NCBI RefSeq assembly: GCF_013116825.1
Contig: NZ_JABFNS010000016.1
Coordinates: 1-64,000 of the forward strand
DNA from: Myxococcus xanthus
GTDB taxonomy: Bacteria; Myxococcota; Myxococcia; Myxococcales; Myxococcaceae
Length of the DNA stretch: 64,000 bases
Direction of reading: 5' to 3'
Each line of letters opens with the position of its first letter. Position 1 is the first letter of the stretch. The notes below the pieces were generated by a model that saw only the letters and a program-made list of their open reading frames with translations, made no database searches and was not told the origin of the DNA. Shown piece after piece: positions 39,691 to 49,243 of the stretch. The translations under genes were made by a program, and so were the position numbers.

Positions 39691-42600
39691 GTGAGAAGGT
39701 TGGTTGCCACGCTGTCCGGGCTTGCCCTGGTACTGTCCGGTACCAGTTCCGTCGCCCGGACGCTGCCGAACTATGATGCCCTCCAGGACGCGAAGCCCGC
39801 GGGTCGTGCCACCGCGGGATTCAAGCCGGTCAACAGCAGCCTGAAGGGGGCGCGGGTCGCCCACAAGGACTCGCTGACCGGTTCCCCGACGTTCGTCTGG
39901 ACGCACCCGACCGCGGAGCAGACGAAGCGCCGCGGCGAGTACGCGAAGATGTCTCCCGCCAAGGCGGCGCTGGCGCAGATTTCTGCCCACGCTCCGCTCT
40001 ACGGTCTCGCTTCGTTTGAGGCCGCGGGCGCGACGGTCACCAACGTCAGCACCAACACGCAGGGCGTGAAGGTCGTGACGCTGGCCCAGGAGTCCTCGGG
40101 AATCGAGGTCTTCCGCCAGTCGCTGAAGGTGCTGCTGAACAAGCACAATCAGGTGGTTGCCCTCTCCGGCAGCCTCTCCAAGCACGGTTCCGCGGAGATG
40201 CCCAGGGGCAAGGCGCGCTTCACCGTGCCCGCGACCGAGGCGATCGCCGTGGCCTACAAGGACCTCACGGGCGCCGCGCTGGATCGCAACCTGCTCACCC
40301 GCGTGAGCGACGCGAAGAGGGGCGACAAGTACTCGCACTACACGCTGGCCAGCTACGCGCGTCCGCTCGAGGAGGGGTTTGTCATCCCCGCCCGCGCGAA
40401 GCAGGTCTACTTCCCGCTGCCTGGCAAGCTGGTCCCCGCGTACTACGTGGAGATCAACACGGGCCGCGCGAACAGCCTGGACTCGGACTACTTCGCGTAC
40501 GTCATCTCCGCCACCGACGGTCAGTTGCTGATGCGCAACGACCTGACGGCGCACGCGGAGTTCAGCTACCGCGTGTTCTCGGACACGACGCCGCCGTACA
40601 CCCCGCACGACGGTCCGATTGGCAGCGGTGGTACGCCGCACCCGACCGGCAACCCGGACGGGTACCAGTCGCCGTACGTTCCGGCGAACCTGATCACCCT
40701 CGAGAGCCTCCCGTTCAGCCGGAACGATCCCTGGCTGCCGGACGGCGCGACGGAGACCACGGGCAACAACGTGGACGCGTACGCGGACATCACCGAGCCG
40801 GACTACTTCAACCCCGGTGACCTCCGCGCTTCCGTCACGGCTCCGGGCGTGTTCGACCGGGCGATTGACTTCGGCATCCAGCCGAACGCCAACAACGAGC
40901 AGATCGCCGCGGCGACGACGAGCCTGTTCTTCCTGAACAACTGGCTCCACGACTGGTACTACGACGCCGGGTTCGACGAGGCCTCCGGCAACGCCCAGCA
41001 TGACAACTTCGGGCGTGGCGGCGTGGGCGGTGATCGTCTGCACGCGCAGGCGCAGGACCACAGCGGCACCGACAACGCCAACATGCGCACGCCGGCGGAC
41101 GGTGCGTCGCCGCGCATGCAGATGTACCTGTTCTCCGGCCCGCGCAACTCGCGCCTGACGGCGAACGCTCCGGCGCAGGTCGCGGGTGACTACCAGGGCG
41201 GCGTCTCGTCTTCCTTCGGTCCGCAGACCTTCGAGGTCACCGGGGACGTGGTGGCGGCGCTCGACGCGGCCAACGCCGAAGGGCCGACTGACAGTGACGG
41301 CTGCACCGCGCTGACCAACGCGGCCGAGGTCGCTGGCAAGATCGCCATCATCAACCGCGGCACCTGCGGTTTCGTCGCGAAGGTGACCAACGCGCAGAAC
41401 GCGGGCGCCATCGGCGTCATCATCCACGACAACGTCGCGGGGCCCACGATCGACCTGGGCGGCGACTCCACCGACATCACCATCCCCACGCTCCGCGTGA
41501 GCCTGGCTGATGGCAACGTGCTGCGCAGCGGCATGCCGGCGCTCAACGTCACCCTGTGGCGTGGCCCGACCGCGTGGATCGACGGCACCATCGACAACGC
41601 CATCGTGGCGCACGAGTGGGGCCACTACATCAGCAACCGCCTCATCGGGAACGCGTCCGGTCTGGTGAACAACCAGGGGCGCTCGATGGGCGAGGGCTGG
41701 GGTGACTTCACCGCCCTGCTGATGATGGTTCGCGCCGAGGACATCAACGTCCCGTCCAACGCGAACTGGAACGGCGCCTACGCCGCCGCGGGCTACGCCA
41801 CGCGCGCGGACGCGGACTCCGAGTTCTTCGGTATCCGCCGTGGCACGTACTCGTCGGACCAGACCAAGAACGCGCTGTCGTTCCGTCACATCATGGACGG
41901 CGTGGCGCTGCCCACGGGCGTGCCGTTCAACGGAAACACGGGTCTGCCGAACTCGCAGGTCCACAACTCCGGTGAGATCTGGGCGACGATGCTGTGGGAG
42001 TGCTACACGTCGCTGCTCCGCGCGCATCCGTTCCAGGAGGCGCAGAACCGGATGAAGAGCTACCTGGTCAACGGGTACAAGCTCACGCCGTCCGCCCCCA
42101 CGTACCTGGAGGCGCGTGACGCCGTCATCGCGGCGGCCTTCGCCAACGACCCGGCGGACGCCGAGCGGTTCTGGGCGGCCTTCGCCAAGCGCGGCGCGGG
42201 CGTCGGTGCCCAGGCTCCGGACCGCTACTCCACGAACCACGCCGGTGTCGTGGAGAGCTTCGAGGTCGGCTCGGCCGTTCAGATCGTGTCGGCCGAGTTC
42301 ATCGAAGACATCGAGTCTGGCGCGTGCGACTTCGACGGCATCCTGGACAACGGTGAGACGGGCCGCATCGAGGTCACCGTGCGCAACGCGGGCTCGCAGC
42401 CTGCGTCCGCCGCCAGCGTCAACCTGTCCTCCGCCTTCTCGGGGCTCTCGTTCGGCAACGGTGGCCAGGCGAGCTTCCCGGTCATCCCCGTGTTCGGTGA
42501 GGCCAAGGTCTCCATCCCGGTCTCGCTCACGGGCGCGACGGGGCAGCAGGAGGTGGCCATCGACATCGCGGCGCGTGATGCGGGCCAGGCGATCCCCGGC

Positions 42601-45018
42601 GACGTCACGGACAGCATCGTCCTCACGACGCACTTCGACGAGCGTTTGAACTCCTCCAACATCGAGGACGTTCAGATCACCCCGTCCAAGCTGCCTTGGG
42701 AAAACGAGTACGACGAGGCCCTGACCCCGGCCGCGTTCAGCGTGGTCACGTTCGCGGACGGCAACCGCACGTTCTACGCGGAGAACACCGCTTCCTACGC
42801 CGACGTTCGCCTCATCTCGCCGGAGCTGCACGTCAGCGAGACCGAGCCCTTCGTGATCAACTTCATGCACGCTTGGGACTTCGAGGATGACTACGACGGC
42901 GCCACGGTCGAAATCTCCGAGGACGGTGGCCAGACCTGGGTGGACATCGGCGAGCCGATCCACAACTCGGTTCTTGAGACCTACCCGGGCAACCTGAACC
43001 CGCTGGCTGGCAAGCCCGCGCTGTCCGGCTTCAACCCTGAGTTCCCGGGCATGCTCCCCGCGACCATCGACCTGGGCACGGCCTACGCCGGCAAGACGGT
43101 GCAGGTCCGCTTCCGCGTCGGTACGGACGAGAGCGGCGGCTACACGGGCTGGCTGCTGGACGACCTCGAGTTCAACGGCATCACGAACACCCCGTTCGCC
43201 AGCATCGCGGCTGAGGATGGCGTCTGTGTGAACCCCTGGCCCATCGCCAACGCCGGCCCGGACCGGTCCATCGCGCCGGGTGAACTGGTGAGCCTCTACG
43301 GTTCGGCGGCCGATCCGGAGGGCCAGCCGGTGACCTTCTCGTGGGCGCAGACGTCGGGCCCCGCGGTCACCCTGGCGGGTGCCGACACCCTGACGCCGTC
43401 GTTCATGGGGCCGCAGGTCACCGCGTCCACCGCGCTGGTGTTCACGCTGACTGTCTCCGATGGCCTCAAGACGTCCACGGACTCGGTGACCGTGACGGTG
43501 GCGCCCCCCAACAATCCGCCCACCGTGAACGCGGGCCTCGACGGCATGGTCGAGGAGCGCGCTGAGTACACGCTGAGCGGCTCCGCCAGCGACGCGGACG
43601 GCCATACCCTCACGTACCTGTGGACCCAGGTCTCCGGTACGCCGGTGGCGGTGAAGGACTACACCACGCCGACGGCGACGTTCATCGCGCCCGAAGTCAC
43701 GGTGGATGACACGCTGGTCTTCCGTCTGACGGTCAGCGACGGCATCGCCACGGCGAACGACACGGTCACCGTGACGGTCACCAACGCGAACCGCGCGCCC
43801 ATCGTCTCCGACACGTCCGTGGCCTTCGCCGCGGGCACTGTCACCGTGACGGCCTCCGCGGTCGACCCGGATGGTGATGCGGTCAGCTACAGCTGGGAGC
43901 AGACGGGTGGTTCGACGGTCGCCATCAATGGCGCCGACACGTCCGCCATCTCCTTCGCCACCCCGGTCCCGGGCTCGTACGAGTTCACCGTGACGGCGAC
44001 GGACGGCTCGGCCTCTGCCTCCAAGGCGGTGCCGGTGACCATCATCGATGGTTCTCTGCCGGCGAACTCGGCGCCGACCGTGAACGCGGGTATCGACGCC
44101 ACGGCGAACGCTGGCGACACCGTGGCGCTCAGCGGCTCCGCGAGCGACGCCGAGGGTGACACGCTGACGTACCAGTGGGAGCAGATCGGTGGCACGCAGG
44201 TGACCCTGACGGGTGCCGACACCCTGACGCCGTCGTTCACCGCGCCGAGCACGGCCAACGGTGACACGCTGGGCTTCATCCTGACGGTCAGCGATGGCAC
44301 CTCGACCACCAGCGACGTCGTGCGCGTCGTCGTGGCGGCGGACCCGGGGGCCAACCCGAGCAACACTGCTCCGGAAGCGGACGCGGGCGAGTCGGCCATC
44401 GTGGCGGAGGGCGCCACCGTGACGCTCAACGGCACGGCGACCGACGCTGACGGTGACACGCTCGTCATCGTCTGGACGCAGATCGGCGGCACGCCCGTGA
44501 CGCTGTCTGACGCGTCCTCGCTGACGCCGACGTTCACCGCCCCGGCCTCCTCTGAGCCGCTGACCTTCCTCCTGCTGGTCAACGACGGTACGGCGACTGT
44601 CGTCGACGTGACGTCCATCAGCGTGACCGAGGAGAACGTCGCGCCGGTGGCGACCGCTCGCGCGGTGCTCTCTGGCAACCAGACGTCGGCCACGCTCGAC
44701 GGCTCGGCTTCCAGCGACGCGAACGGTGATGTGCTGACGTTCCAGTGGACGCAGGTCTCCGGCCCGAACGCGACCATCTCCGGCGCGGACCAGGCGGTTG
44801 CGGTCGTCAACCTCCCTGACCTCGACGACAAGACGGCGTCGTTCTCGTTCCGCCTGACGGTGAAGGATGCCGCGGGCGCCGAGAGCAGCACCACCGTGCA
44901 GTTCTCCGCCCGCAACGGCGGTGACAGCGGTGGCTGCTCCGCGACGGGCGCGGGGGCTCCGGTCGGCATGATCGGCCTGGCGCTGCTCGGCCTGCTGCGC
45001 CGCCGTCGTCTGAACTGA
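39691..45018 (+). CDS. mepA: Secreted M36 metalloprotease with PA insert, PKD-like repeats and MYXO-CTERM
   Basis: 1775 residues. Signal peptide at 1-22, then an FTP-type propeptide. The M36 catalytic motif is HEWGH (H641, H645) with third ligand E668 in GEGWGDF. A PA domain (~531-600) is inserted before it. Beta-rich jelly-roll sequence follows (~850-1170), then six PKD/Ig-like repeats (~1181-1743) with the recurring DGDTLTYxWxQ pattern, and a MYXO-CTERM tail (Cys, hydrophobic helix, RRRR at the end) for surface sorting. An ATG at 39676 lies upstream, but GGAG sits nine bases before the GTG at 39691, giving a better signal peptide. I think it is the M. xanthus M36 protease called MepA; that name is from memory. 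Confidence 0.9.
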   Translation: MRRLVATLSGLALVLSGTSSVARTLPNYDALQDAKPAGRATAGFKPVNSSLKGARVAHKDSLTGSPTFVWTHPTAEQTKRRGEYAKMSPAKAALAQISAHAPLYGLASFEAAGATVTNVSTNTQGVKVVTLAQESSGIEVFRQSLKVLLNKHNQVVALSGSLSKHGSAEMPRGKARFTVPATEAIAVAYKDLTGAALDRNLLTRVSDAKRGDKYSHYTLASYARPLEEGFVIPARAKQVYFPLPGKLVPAYYVEINTGRANSLDSDYFAYVISATDGQLLMRNDLTAHAEFSYRVFSDTTPPYTPHDGPIGSGGTPHPTGNPDGYQSPYVPANLITLESLPFSRNDPWLPDGATETTGNNVDAYADITEPDYFNPGDLRASVTAPGVFDRAIDFGIQPNANNEQIAAATTSLFFLNNWLHDWYYDAGFDEASGNAQHDNFGRGGVGGDRLHAQAQDHSGTDNANMRTPADGASPRMQMYLFSGPRNSRLTANAPAQVAGDYQGGVSSSFGPQTFEVTGDVVAALDAANAEGPTDSDGCTALTNAAEVAGKIAIINRGTCGFVAKVTNAQNAGAIGVIIHDNVAGPTIDLGGDSTDITIPTLRVSLADGNVLRSGMPALNVTLWRGPTAWIDGTIDNAIVAHEWGHYISNRLIGNASGLVNNQGRSMGEGWGDFTALLMMVRAEDINVPSNANWNGAYAAAGYATRADADSEFFGIRRGTYSSDQTKNALSFRHIMDGVALPTGVPFNGNTGLPNSQVHNSGEIWATMLWECYTSLLRAHPFQEAQNRMKSYLVNGYKLTPSAPTYLEARDAVIAAAFANDPADAERFWAAFAKRGAGVGAQAPDRYSTNHAGVVESFEVGSAVQIVSAEFIEDIESGACDFDGILDNGETGRIEVTVRNAGSQPASAASVNLSSAFSGLSFGNGGQASFPVIPVFGEAKVSIPVSLTGATGQQEVAIDIAARDAGQAIPGDVTDSIVLTTHFDERLNSSNIEDVQITPSKLPWENEYDEALTPAAFSVVTFADGNRTFYAENTASYADVRLISPELHVSETEPFVINFMHAWDFEDDYDGATVEISEDGGQTWVDIGEPIHNSVLETYPGNLNPLAGKPALSGFNPEFPGMLPATIDLGTAYAGKTVQVRFRVGTDESGGYTGWLLDDLEFNGITNTPFASIAAEDGVCVNPWPIANAGPDRSIAPGELVSLYGSAADPEGQPVTFSWAQTSGPAVTLAGADTLTPSFMGPQVTASTALVFTLTVSDGLKTSTDSVTVTVAPPNNPPTVNAGLDGMVEERAEYTLSGSASDADGHTLTYLWTQVSGTPVAVKDYTTPTATFIAPEVTVDDTLVFRLTVSDGIATANDTVTVTVTNANRAPIVSDTSVAFAAGTVTVTASAVDPDGDAVSYSWEQTGGSTVAINGADTSAISFATPVPGSYEFTVTATDGSASASKAVPVTIIDGSLPANSAPTVNAGIDATANAGDTVALSGSASDAEGDTLTYQWEQIGGTQVTLTGADTLTPSFTAPSTANGDTLGFILTVSDGTSTTSDVVRVVVAADPGANPSNTAPEADAGESAIVAEGATVTLNGTATDADGDTLVIVWTQIGGTPVTLSDASSLTPTFTAPASSEPLTFLLLVNDGTATVVDVTSISVTEENVAPVATARAVLSGNQTSATLDGSASSDANGDVLTFQWTQVSGPNATISGADQAVAVVNLPDLDDKTASFSFRLTVKDAAGAESSTTVQFSARNGGDSGGCSATGAGAPVGMIGLALLGLLRRRRLN

Positions 45019-45029
45019 GACGCGCGGGT

Positions 45030-45057
45030 CCTCCTCCTGCCTCTGGGTGGGAGGAGG
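45030..45057 (+). terminator. Hairpin after the protease gene
   Basis: CCTCCTCC (45030-45037) pairs with GGAGGAGG (45050-45057). It is the first of two hairpins between the protease and the convergent patatin gene. Confidence 0.5.
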
Positions 45058-45126
45058 CCTCCGCGGGGCCCGGATGAAGTGAGTGTCCGGGCGTCGCGGA
45101 ACGCCGACTGAAGATGCACTTCCTGG

Positions 45127-45158
45127 CGGCCGGCTCCCGGATTCAAGGGGGCCGGCCG
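45127..45158 (+). terminator. Intrinsic terminator between convergent genes
   Basis: CGGCCGGC (45127-45134) pairs with GCCGGCCG (45151-45158); the stem extends inwards by four more pairs (one G-T). It is followed by CGACTTTT on the plus strand. Confidence 0.7.
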
Positions 45159-45189
45159 TCGACTTTTCCGGGCCGAGGGGCCGCGGACC

Positions 45190-46248
45190 TCAGAGGGGCC
45201 GCACGTGCTCCACGAGGCGTCCGGTGACCACCAACTCGTGCAACTCGTCGCCCATGCGCTCGCTCTCGGAGACCACCTGATTCCAGGCGCGCATGCGCTC
45301 GGCGTCCTTCATCCGTTCGAAGTCGACCCGGTCTGGGATCCGGCCGCCAGGAAGCCGGGCCACCAACTCCGGAGACGGGGCGATGAGCAGCGCCCGGCGG
45401 AAGTTCTGGGGCCGTGCCCGCCGCCACCGCAGCGACTTGTCGAACCAGCCCGGTACCACGTACGGGTAGAAGTGCGGGTACAACACCAGGCCCGTGCCCG
45501 GGCCGAAGTCCAGGTCCAGGTGATAGTCGACCACGCCGCCGTCGCGAAACACGCCCGTGGGCGCGCCGGGAATCCGCACGCCGCTGAAGAGCAGGGGGAT
45601 GGAGCCTGACGCCAGCAGCGCCAGCCGCAGGTTCTCCCGCGTCAGTGGCAGGTGGATGGAGGGCAGGTCCTTGAGCCCGGCGAAGGGGCTGGTGTCCCCG
45701 GCCGTGTGGAAGATGACGCGCTCCATGTGGAGCCCCAGCGTCCGTCGGCTGACCAGGTTGCCGAGGGCGCAGAGCACGAGCCCGAAGAGCTGCGCCTGTG
45801 GGCCTTCCATTCCCACCGCCCCCCGGCACAGCGCGGTGACGACATGCAGCCGTGCCCAGGGGTGGCCCAGAATCTCCGCTTCACCGTCCTCGCCCAGCAG
45901 CGCATCCAGGATGCGCTCGCAGGTCTCGCTCACCTGGGTGGGCGAGGGCTTGGGCGGATAGCGTTGGTCGATGTACGCCGCCTCGAAGCGGCGCAAGGCC
46001 AGCACCGGGTCCTTCTGGGCCAGGCAGGCGAGCCGCCAGCTTCCAATGGAACTGCCGATGAGGTGGAGGGGACGCGATCGGTTCTGGAAGAGGCTGGCGA
46101 AGAGCACCCGGTCCAGTCCCGCCAGCACCAGCCACTTCGGACCGCCGGAGGCGCCGGGGACGACGTCCACGTCGTCTCCGCGCAAGCCTCGTTCGCGAAT
46201 GAGCCGGAGCGCGTCCGGACCGGCCAGGAGCGTGAGGTGGGAGGCCAT
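45190..46248 (-). CDS. Patatin-like phospholipase
   Basis: 352 residues from the ATG at 46248. The oxyanion Gly-rich segment is PGASGGPKW (31-39), the nucleophile elbow GSSIG (65-69, Ser67) and the Asp of the catalytic dyad lies in FRDGG near residue 236. It would hydrolyse acyl lipids. The frame stays open to 47760, but that region is the amidase gene on the other strand. There is no signal peptide. It is divergent from the amidase with 78 bases between. Confidence 0.82.
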   Translation of the reverse strand: MASHLTLLAGPDALRLIRERGLRGDDVDVVPGASGGPKWLVLAGLDRVLFASLFQNRSRPLHLIGSSIGSWRLACLAQKDPVLALRRFEAAYIDQRYPPKPSPTQVSETCERILDALLGEDGEAEILGHPWARLHVVTALCRGAVGMEGPQAQLFGLVLCALGNLVSRRTLGLHMERVIFHTAGDTSPFAGLKDLPSIHLPLTRENLRLALLASGSIPLLFSGVRIPGAPTGVFRDGGVVDYHLDLDFGPGTGLVLYPHFYPYVVPGWFDKSLRWRRARPQNFRRALLIAPSPELVARLPGGRIPDRVDFERMKDAERMRAWNQVVSESERMGDELHELVVTGRLVEHVRPL

Positions 46249-46326
46249 ATCGACCCGCCAACCTAACGAAGCCCCACCGGGGTTGCGACTCTTCGCGTGC
46301 CGCCGGGGTGCTGTAGCCTCCCCTCC

Positions 46327-48006
46327 ATGAAGAAGACCGCAGCCGCTCCCGGCTCCTCGGCGGGCCTCAGCCGCCGCACCCTCCTGCGCGGAACGGCCGC
46401 TGCCACGGCGCTCGCCTCGCTGGAGGTCCCCGCCCATGCGGCGCCGACGCCCGCGCGGCCCTTCGAACTGGCCGAGGCCACCGTGGTGGACCTCCAGGCC
46501 GCGATGAAGGCAGGCGAGCTCACCGCGCAAGGCCTCGCGGAGCGCTACCTCGCGCGCATCGCCGACTGGGACTCGTGCGGGCGCCTGCCGCTGCGCTCCG
46601 TCATCGAGCTGAACCCGGACGCGCTCGCCACGGCCGCCGCGCTCGACCAGGAGCGCCGCGAGAAGGGCGCCCGGGGCCCGCTGCACGGTATCCCGGTGCT
46701 CCTCAAGGACAACATCGCCACCGCGGACCGGATGCAGACGACGGCGGGTTCCCTGGCGTTGGTGGGCGCGCGGCCGCCTCGGGACGCGTTCATCGTGGAG
46801 CGCCTGCGCGCCGCGGGCGCGGTCATCCTGGGCAAGACGAACCTGAGCGAGTGGGCCAACTTCCGCTCCACGCGCTCGGCCAGCGGCTGGAGCGCGCGAG
46901 GGGGCCAGACGCGCAACCCGTATGCGCTCGACAGGACGCCTTCGGGTTCCAGTTCGGGGGCGGGCGCGGCCACGGCGGCCAACTTCTGCGCCGTGTCCGT
47001 GGGCACGGAGACGGATGGTTCCATCGTGTCGCCCGCGGCGGCCAGCGCGTTGGTGGGGCTCAAGCCGACGGTGGGGCTGGTGAGCCGCTCCGGCATCATC
47101 CCCATCTCCCACAGCCAGGACACGGCCGGGCCCATGACGCGCACCGTGGCGGATGCCGCGGCGCTGCTGAGCGTGCTCGCGGGCGTGGACCCTTCGGACG
47201 CGGCGACGGCGGTGAGCCGGGGCAAGGCCCATGCGGACTACACCCGGTTCCTCGACGTGGATGGGCTGAAGGGCGCTCGCATCGGCGTGCCCCGGGAGCG
47301 CTTCTTCGGCTACCACCCGGCCACCGACGCGCTCGTTGACGAGGCCCTGGCCCTGATGAAGTCCCACGGCGCCATCCTCGTGGACCCGGCGCCGATTCCC
47401 GCGGTGGCGCAGGTGGACGCCCCCGAGTTGGAGGTCCTCCTCTACGAGTTCAAGGCGGGGCTGGAGGCCTACCTTGCGACGTTGGAGGAGGGGATGGCCC
47501 CACGCACACTCGCGGAGCTCATCCGCTACAACGAAGCGCACGCGCCGTCGGAGCTGCCGTACTTCGGCCAGGAGCTCTTCCACATGGCTCAGGCCAAGGG
47601 GCCCCTGACGGACAGGGCCTATCTCAAGGCCCTCCAGGCCTGCCGCCGGCTGTCGCGCGCGCAGGGGCTGGACGCGGTGATGAAGAAGCACAAGTTGGAT
47701 GCGCTGGTCGCGCCGACGCAGGCGCCCGTGGGGCTCATCGACCCCATCAACGGTGACCACTGGCTGGGCGGCAGCTCCACGCCCGCGGCTGTATCAGGCT
47801 ACCCCTCCATCACCGTGCCCGCGGGGTTCGTGTACGGCTTGCCCGTGGGGCTGTCCTTCATCGGCGCGGCCTGGAGCGAGCCCATCCTCTTGAAGCTGGC
47901 TCATGCCTATGAACAGGCGTCGAAGCACCGCCGCCCACCCACCTTCCCGGAGACGGCGGACCTGCGGGTGCCCGCTGGCTCCGGAGGCCCACCCGCGAAG
48001 CCCTGA
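46327..48006 (+). CDS. Amidase of the amidase-signature family, Tat-exported
   Basis: 559 residues. A twin-arginine leader (SRRTLLRG near residue 15, then a hydrophobic stretch to AHA near 38) sends it out of the cytoplasm folded. The Ser-cisSer-Lys triad is K127 (PVLLKDN), the Ser in SGSSSGAGAA (near 208) and S232 (GTETDGSIVS). It hydrolyses an amide bond; the substrate is unknown. The ATG at 46327 is preferred to an upstream one at 46297 because it directly precedes the Tat leader. Its end is two bases from the DUF1330 gene's end. Confidence 0.88.
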   Translation: MKKTAAAPGSSAGLSRRTLLRGTAAATALASLEVPAHAAPTPARPFELAEATVVDLQAAMKAGELTAQGLAERYLARIADWDSCGRLPLRSVIELNPDALATAAALDQERREKGARGPLHGIPVLLKDNIATADRMQTTAGSLALVGARPPRDAFIVERLRAAGAVILGKTNLSEWANFRSTRSASGWSARGGQTRNPYALDRTPSGSSSGAGAATAANFCAVSVGTETDGSIVSPAAASALVGLKPTVGLVSRSGIIPISHSQDTAGPMTRTVADAAALLSVLAGVDPSDAATAVSRGKAHADYTRFLDVDGLKGARIGVPRERFFGYHPATDALVDEALALMKSHGAILVDPAPIPAVAQVDAPELEVLLYEFKAGLEAYLATLEEGMAPRTLAELIRYNEAHAPSELPYFGQELFHMAQAKGPLTDRAYLKALQACRRLSRAQGLDAVMKKHKLDALVAPTQAPVGLIDPINGDHWLGGSSTPAAVSGYPSITVPAGFVYGLPVGLSFIGAAWSEPILLKLAHAYEQASKHRRPPTFPETADLRVPAGSGGPPAKP

Positions 48007-48007
48007 C

Positions 48008-48385
48008 TCAGGGCTCCGGCGACGTGGCCCAGGGCGTGGTGGCCTGGAGCACGGCTTCTTGGAGTGCCTCCGTGCGCAGGTGCGCGATGTGCTGGTACGC
48101 CGGGTCCGCCACCATCTGTAGGAAGGCGGCGCGGCTGGGATAGCGGACCAGGAGCACCGCGTCCCACGTCTGTCCGGGCTCGGCCACCAGCGCCGTGGAG
48201 CCGTCTCCGGCGTAGAGGGGCTGGGCGCCCACCTTCTGGATGAAGGGCATTACCGCGCTTACATAGGCCTCATAGGACGCGCGGCCGCCTTCCTTGAAGC
48301 GCACCAGGTTCAGGATGACCACGGGGCCTCCCGGATCCTCCTGCATGAAGCGCTCAACGTCGGTGGGCTGAGGATCGACGGCCAT
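48008..48385 (-). CDS. DUF1330 family protein
   Basis: 125 residues with the DUF1330 ferredoxin-like fold: GGPVVILNLVRFKEGGRASYEAY at the start and WDAVLLVRYPSRAAFLQMV later. The family forms dimeric alpha+beta barrels; its role is unclear. It follows the 2OG-oxygenase gene by 26 bases and is probably in one unit with it. Confidence 0.8.
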   Translation of the reverse strand: MAVDPQPTDVERFMQEDPGGPVVILNLVRFKEGGRASYEAYVSAVMPFIQKVGAQPLYAGDGSTALVAEPGQTWDAVLLVRYPSRAAFLQMVADPAYQHIAHLRTEALQEAVLQATTPWATSPEP

Positions 48386-48411
48386 GGTGCCTCCTCGGTT
48401 CGGGATGAAAG

Positions 48412-49137
48412 CTATTCCAACGTGCCAACGGAGCCGCCACCGGGCTGCTCGCGCTGGTGGTCGAGATACGCGGCGAAGCCTGCCTTGGATTGGATGCGGA
48501 AGGCGGAGATTCGGGCGAGCGCCTCGGGCGGGAAGACGTATTGCTCACACACGAGGCTGGCGCGGGTCGCGCCTTCCTGGCTGCCAGTGAAGGGCCGCAC
48601 CTCGTGTTGGAGGTCGCCGCGGAAGTGCACCAGCAGGCCCTCGCGTGGGCGGATTTCACCCACGGGGGTGTCATTCTGGAGAAGGCGCAGCTCACCCCCC
48701 CGGGCGCGCTCGGGGACCTGGAGATACAGCACGCTCACGTGCCGGGGCGTCGCATCGGGGACGCCGCTGGGCTCCTGCAGCGTCGCGTCGATGTGTCGCC
48801 CCACGCCGCGCCCCGCATCGAGCAACAAGAGGTTGAGATAGAATGCATTGGGGACGGGCCGCTCCCGCCGCGAACCCCAGAGTCGCTCATGCCAAGGCAA
48901 CAATCCTGTCGCATGGCTCGGGTCCAGCACGTGGGCCAGGTAGGGCACCAGAAAGGGGAAGCGGGCCTCCAACGTGGCGCGGCCCTCGTGCGTGAAGATG
49001 AAGGCAAACCCCCGGCTGGCCTGGAACGTCCCCATCAACGGACTGCGTGCCACGAAGCGCGAGCCGAGCAGGGCGGTCCGCAGCTCATGAAGCGCGCTGC
49101 GGGGCAAGGCCTCTCGGCGGGTGATGTATGCGCGCAC
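48412..49137 (-). CDS. 2-oxoglutarate/Fe(II)-dependent dioxygenase (P4H-like)
   Basis: 241 residues of the jelly-roll fold. The iron ligands H115, D117 (GVGRHIDA) and H178 (LQHEVRP), and the 2OG-binding R192 (GATRASLVCEQY), are visible in order. SVLYLQVPERARGGELRLL between them is typical of prolyl-4-hydroxylase-like members. The start is GTG at 49137 without a clear ribosome binding site, so the N-terminus is uncertain. It is divergent from the O-methyltransferase. The substrate is unknown. Confidence 0.8.
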   Translation of the reverse strand: MRAYITRREALPRSALHELRTALLGSRFVARSPLMGTFQASRGFAFIFTHEGRATLEARFPFLVPYLAHVLDPSHATGLLPWHERLWGSRRERPVPNAFYLNLLLLDAGRGVGRHIDATLQEPSGVPDATPRHVSVLYLQVPERARGGELRLLQNDTPVGEIRPREGLLVHFRGDLQHEVRPFTGSQEGATRASLVCEQYVFPPEALARISAFRIQSKAGFAAYLDHQREQPGGGSVGTLE

Positions 49138-49243
49138 GGGGAGACTCGGACTTCAGGGTGAATAAGAGAACCGTAGCAGTTTTACAGCCTACCTTATAGG
49201 TTGCAGCCTTGCCGATGCTACTCAACTCCTTGGAGACGGACCC

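Noticed and set aside
39658-43605. 1315-codon minus-strand frame opposite the protease
   Set aside because: It is Arg/Val/Gly/His rich without domains and antisense to a clear gene; it is a product of regular codon use in the protease.
46249-47760. Extension of the patatin gene to 856 codons
   Set aside because: The extra part is antisense to the amidase and has no patatin-like sequence.
49185-49210. Short palindrome ACCTTATAGGT between the 2OG oxygenase and O-methyltransferase genes
   Set aside because: The arms are only four bases; it is too short to claim as an operator without comparison to relatives.
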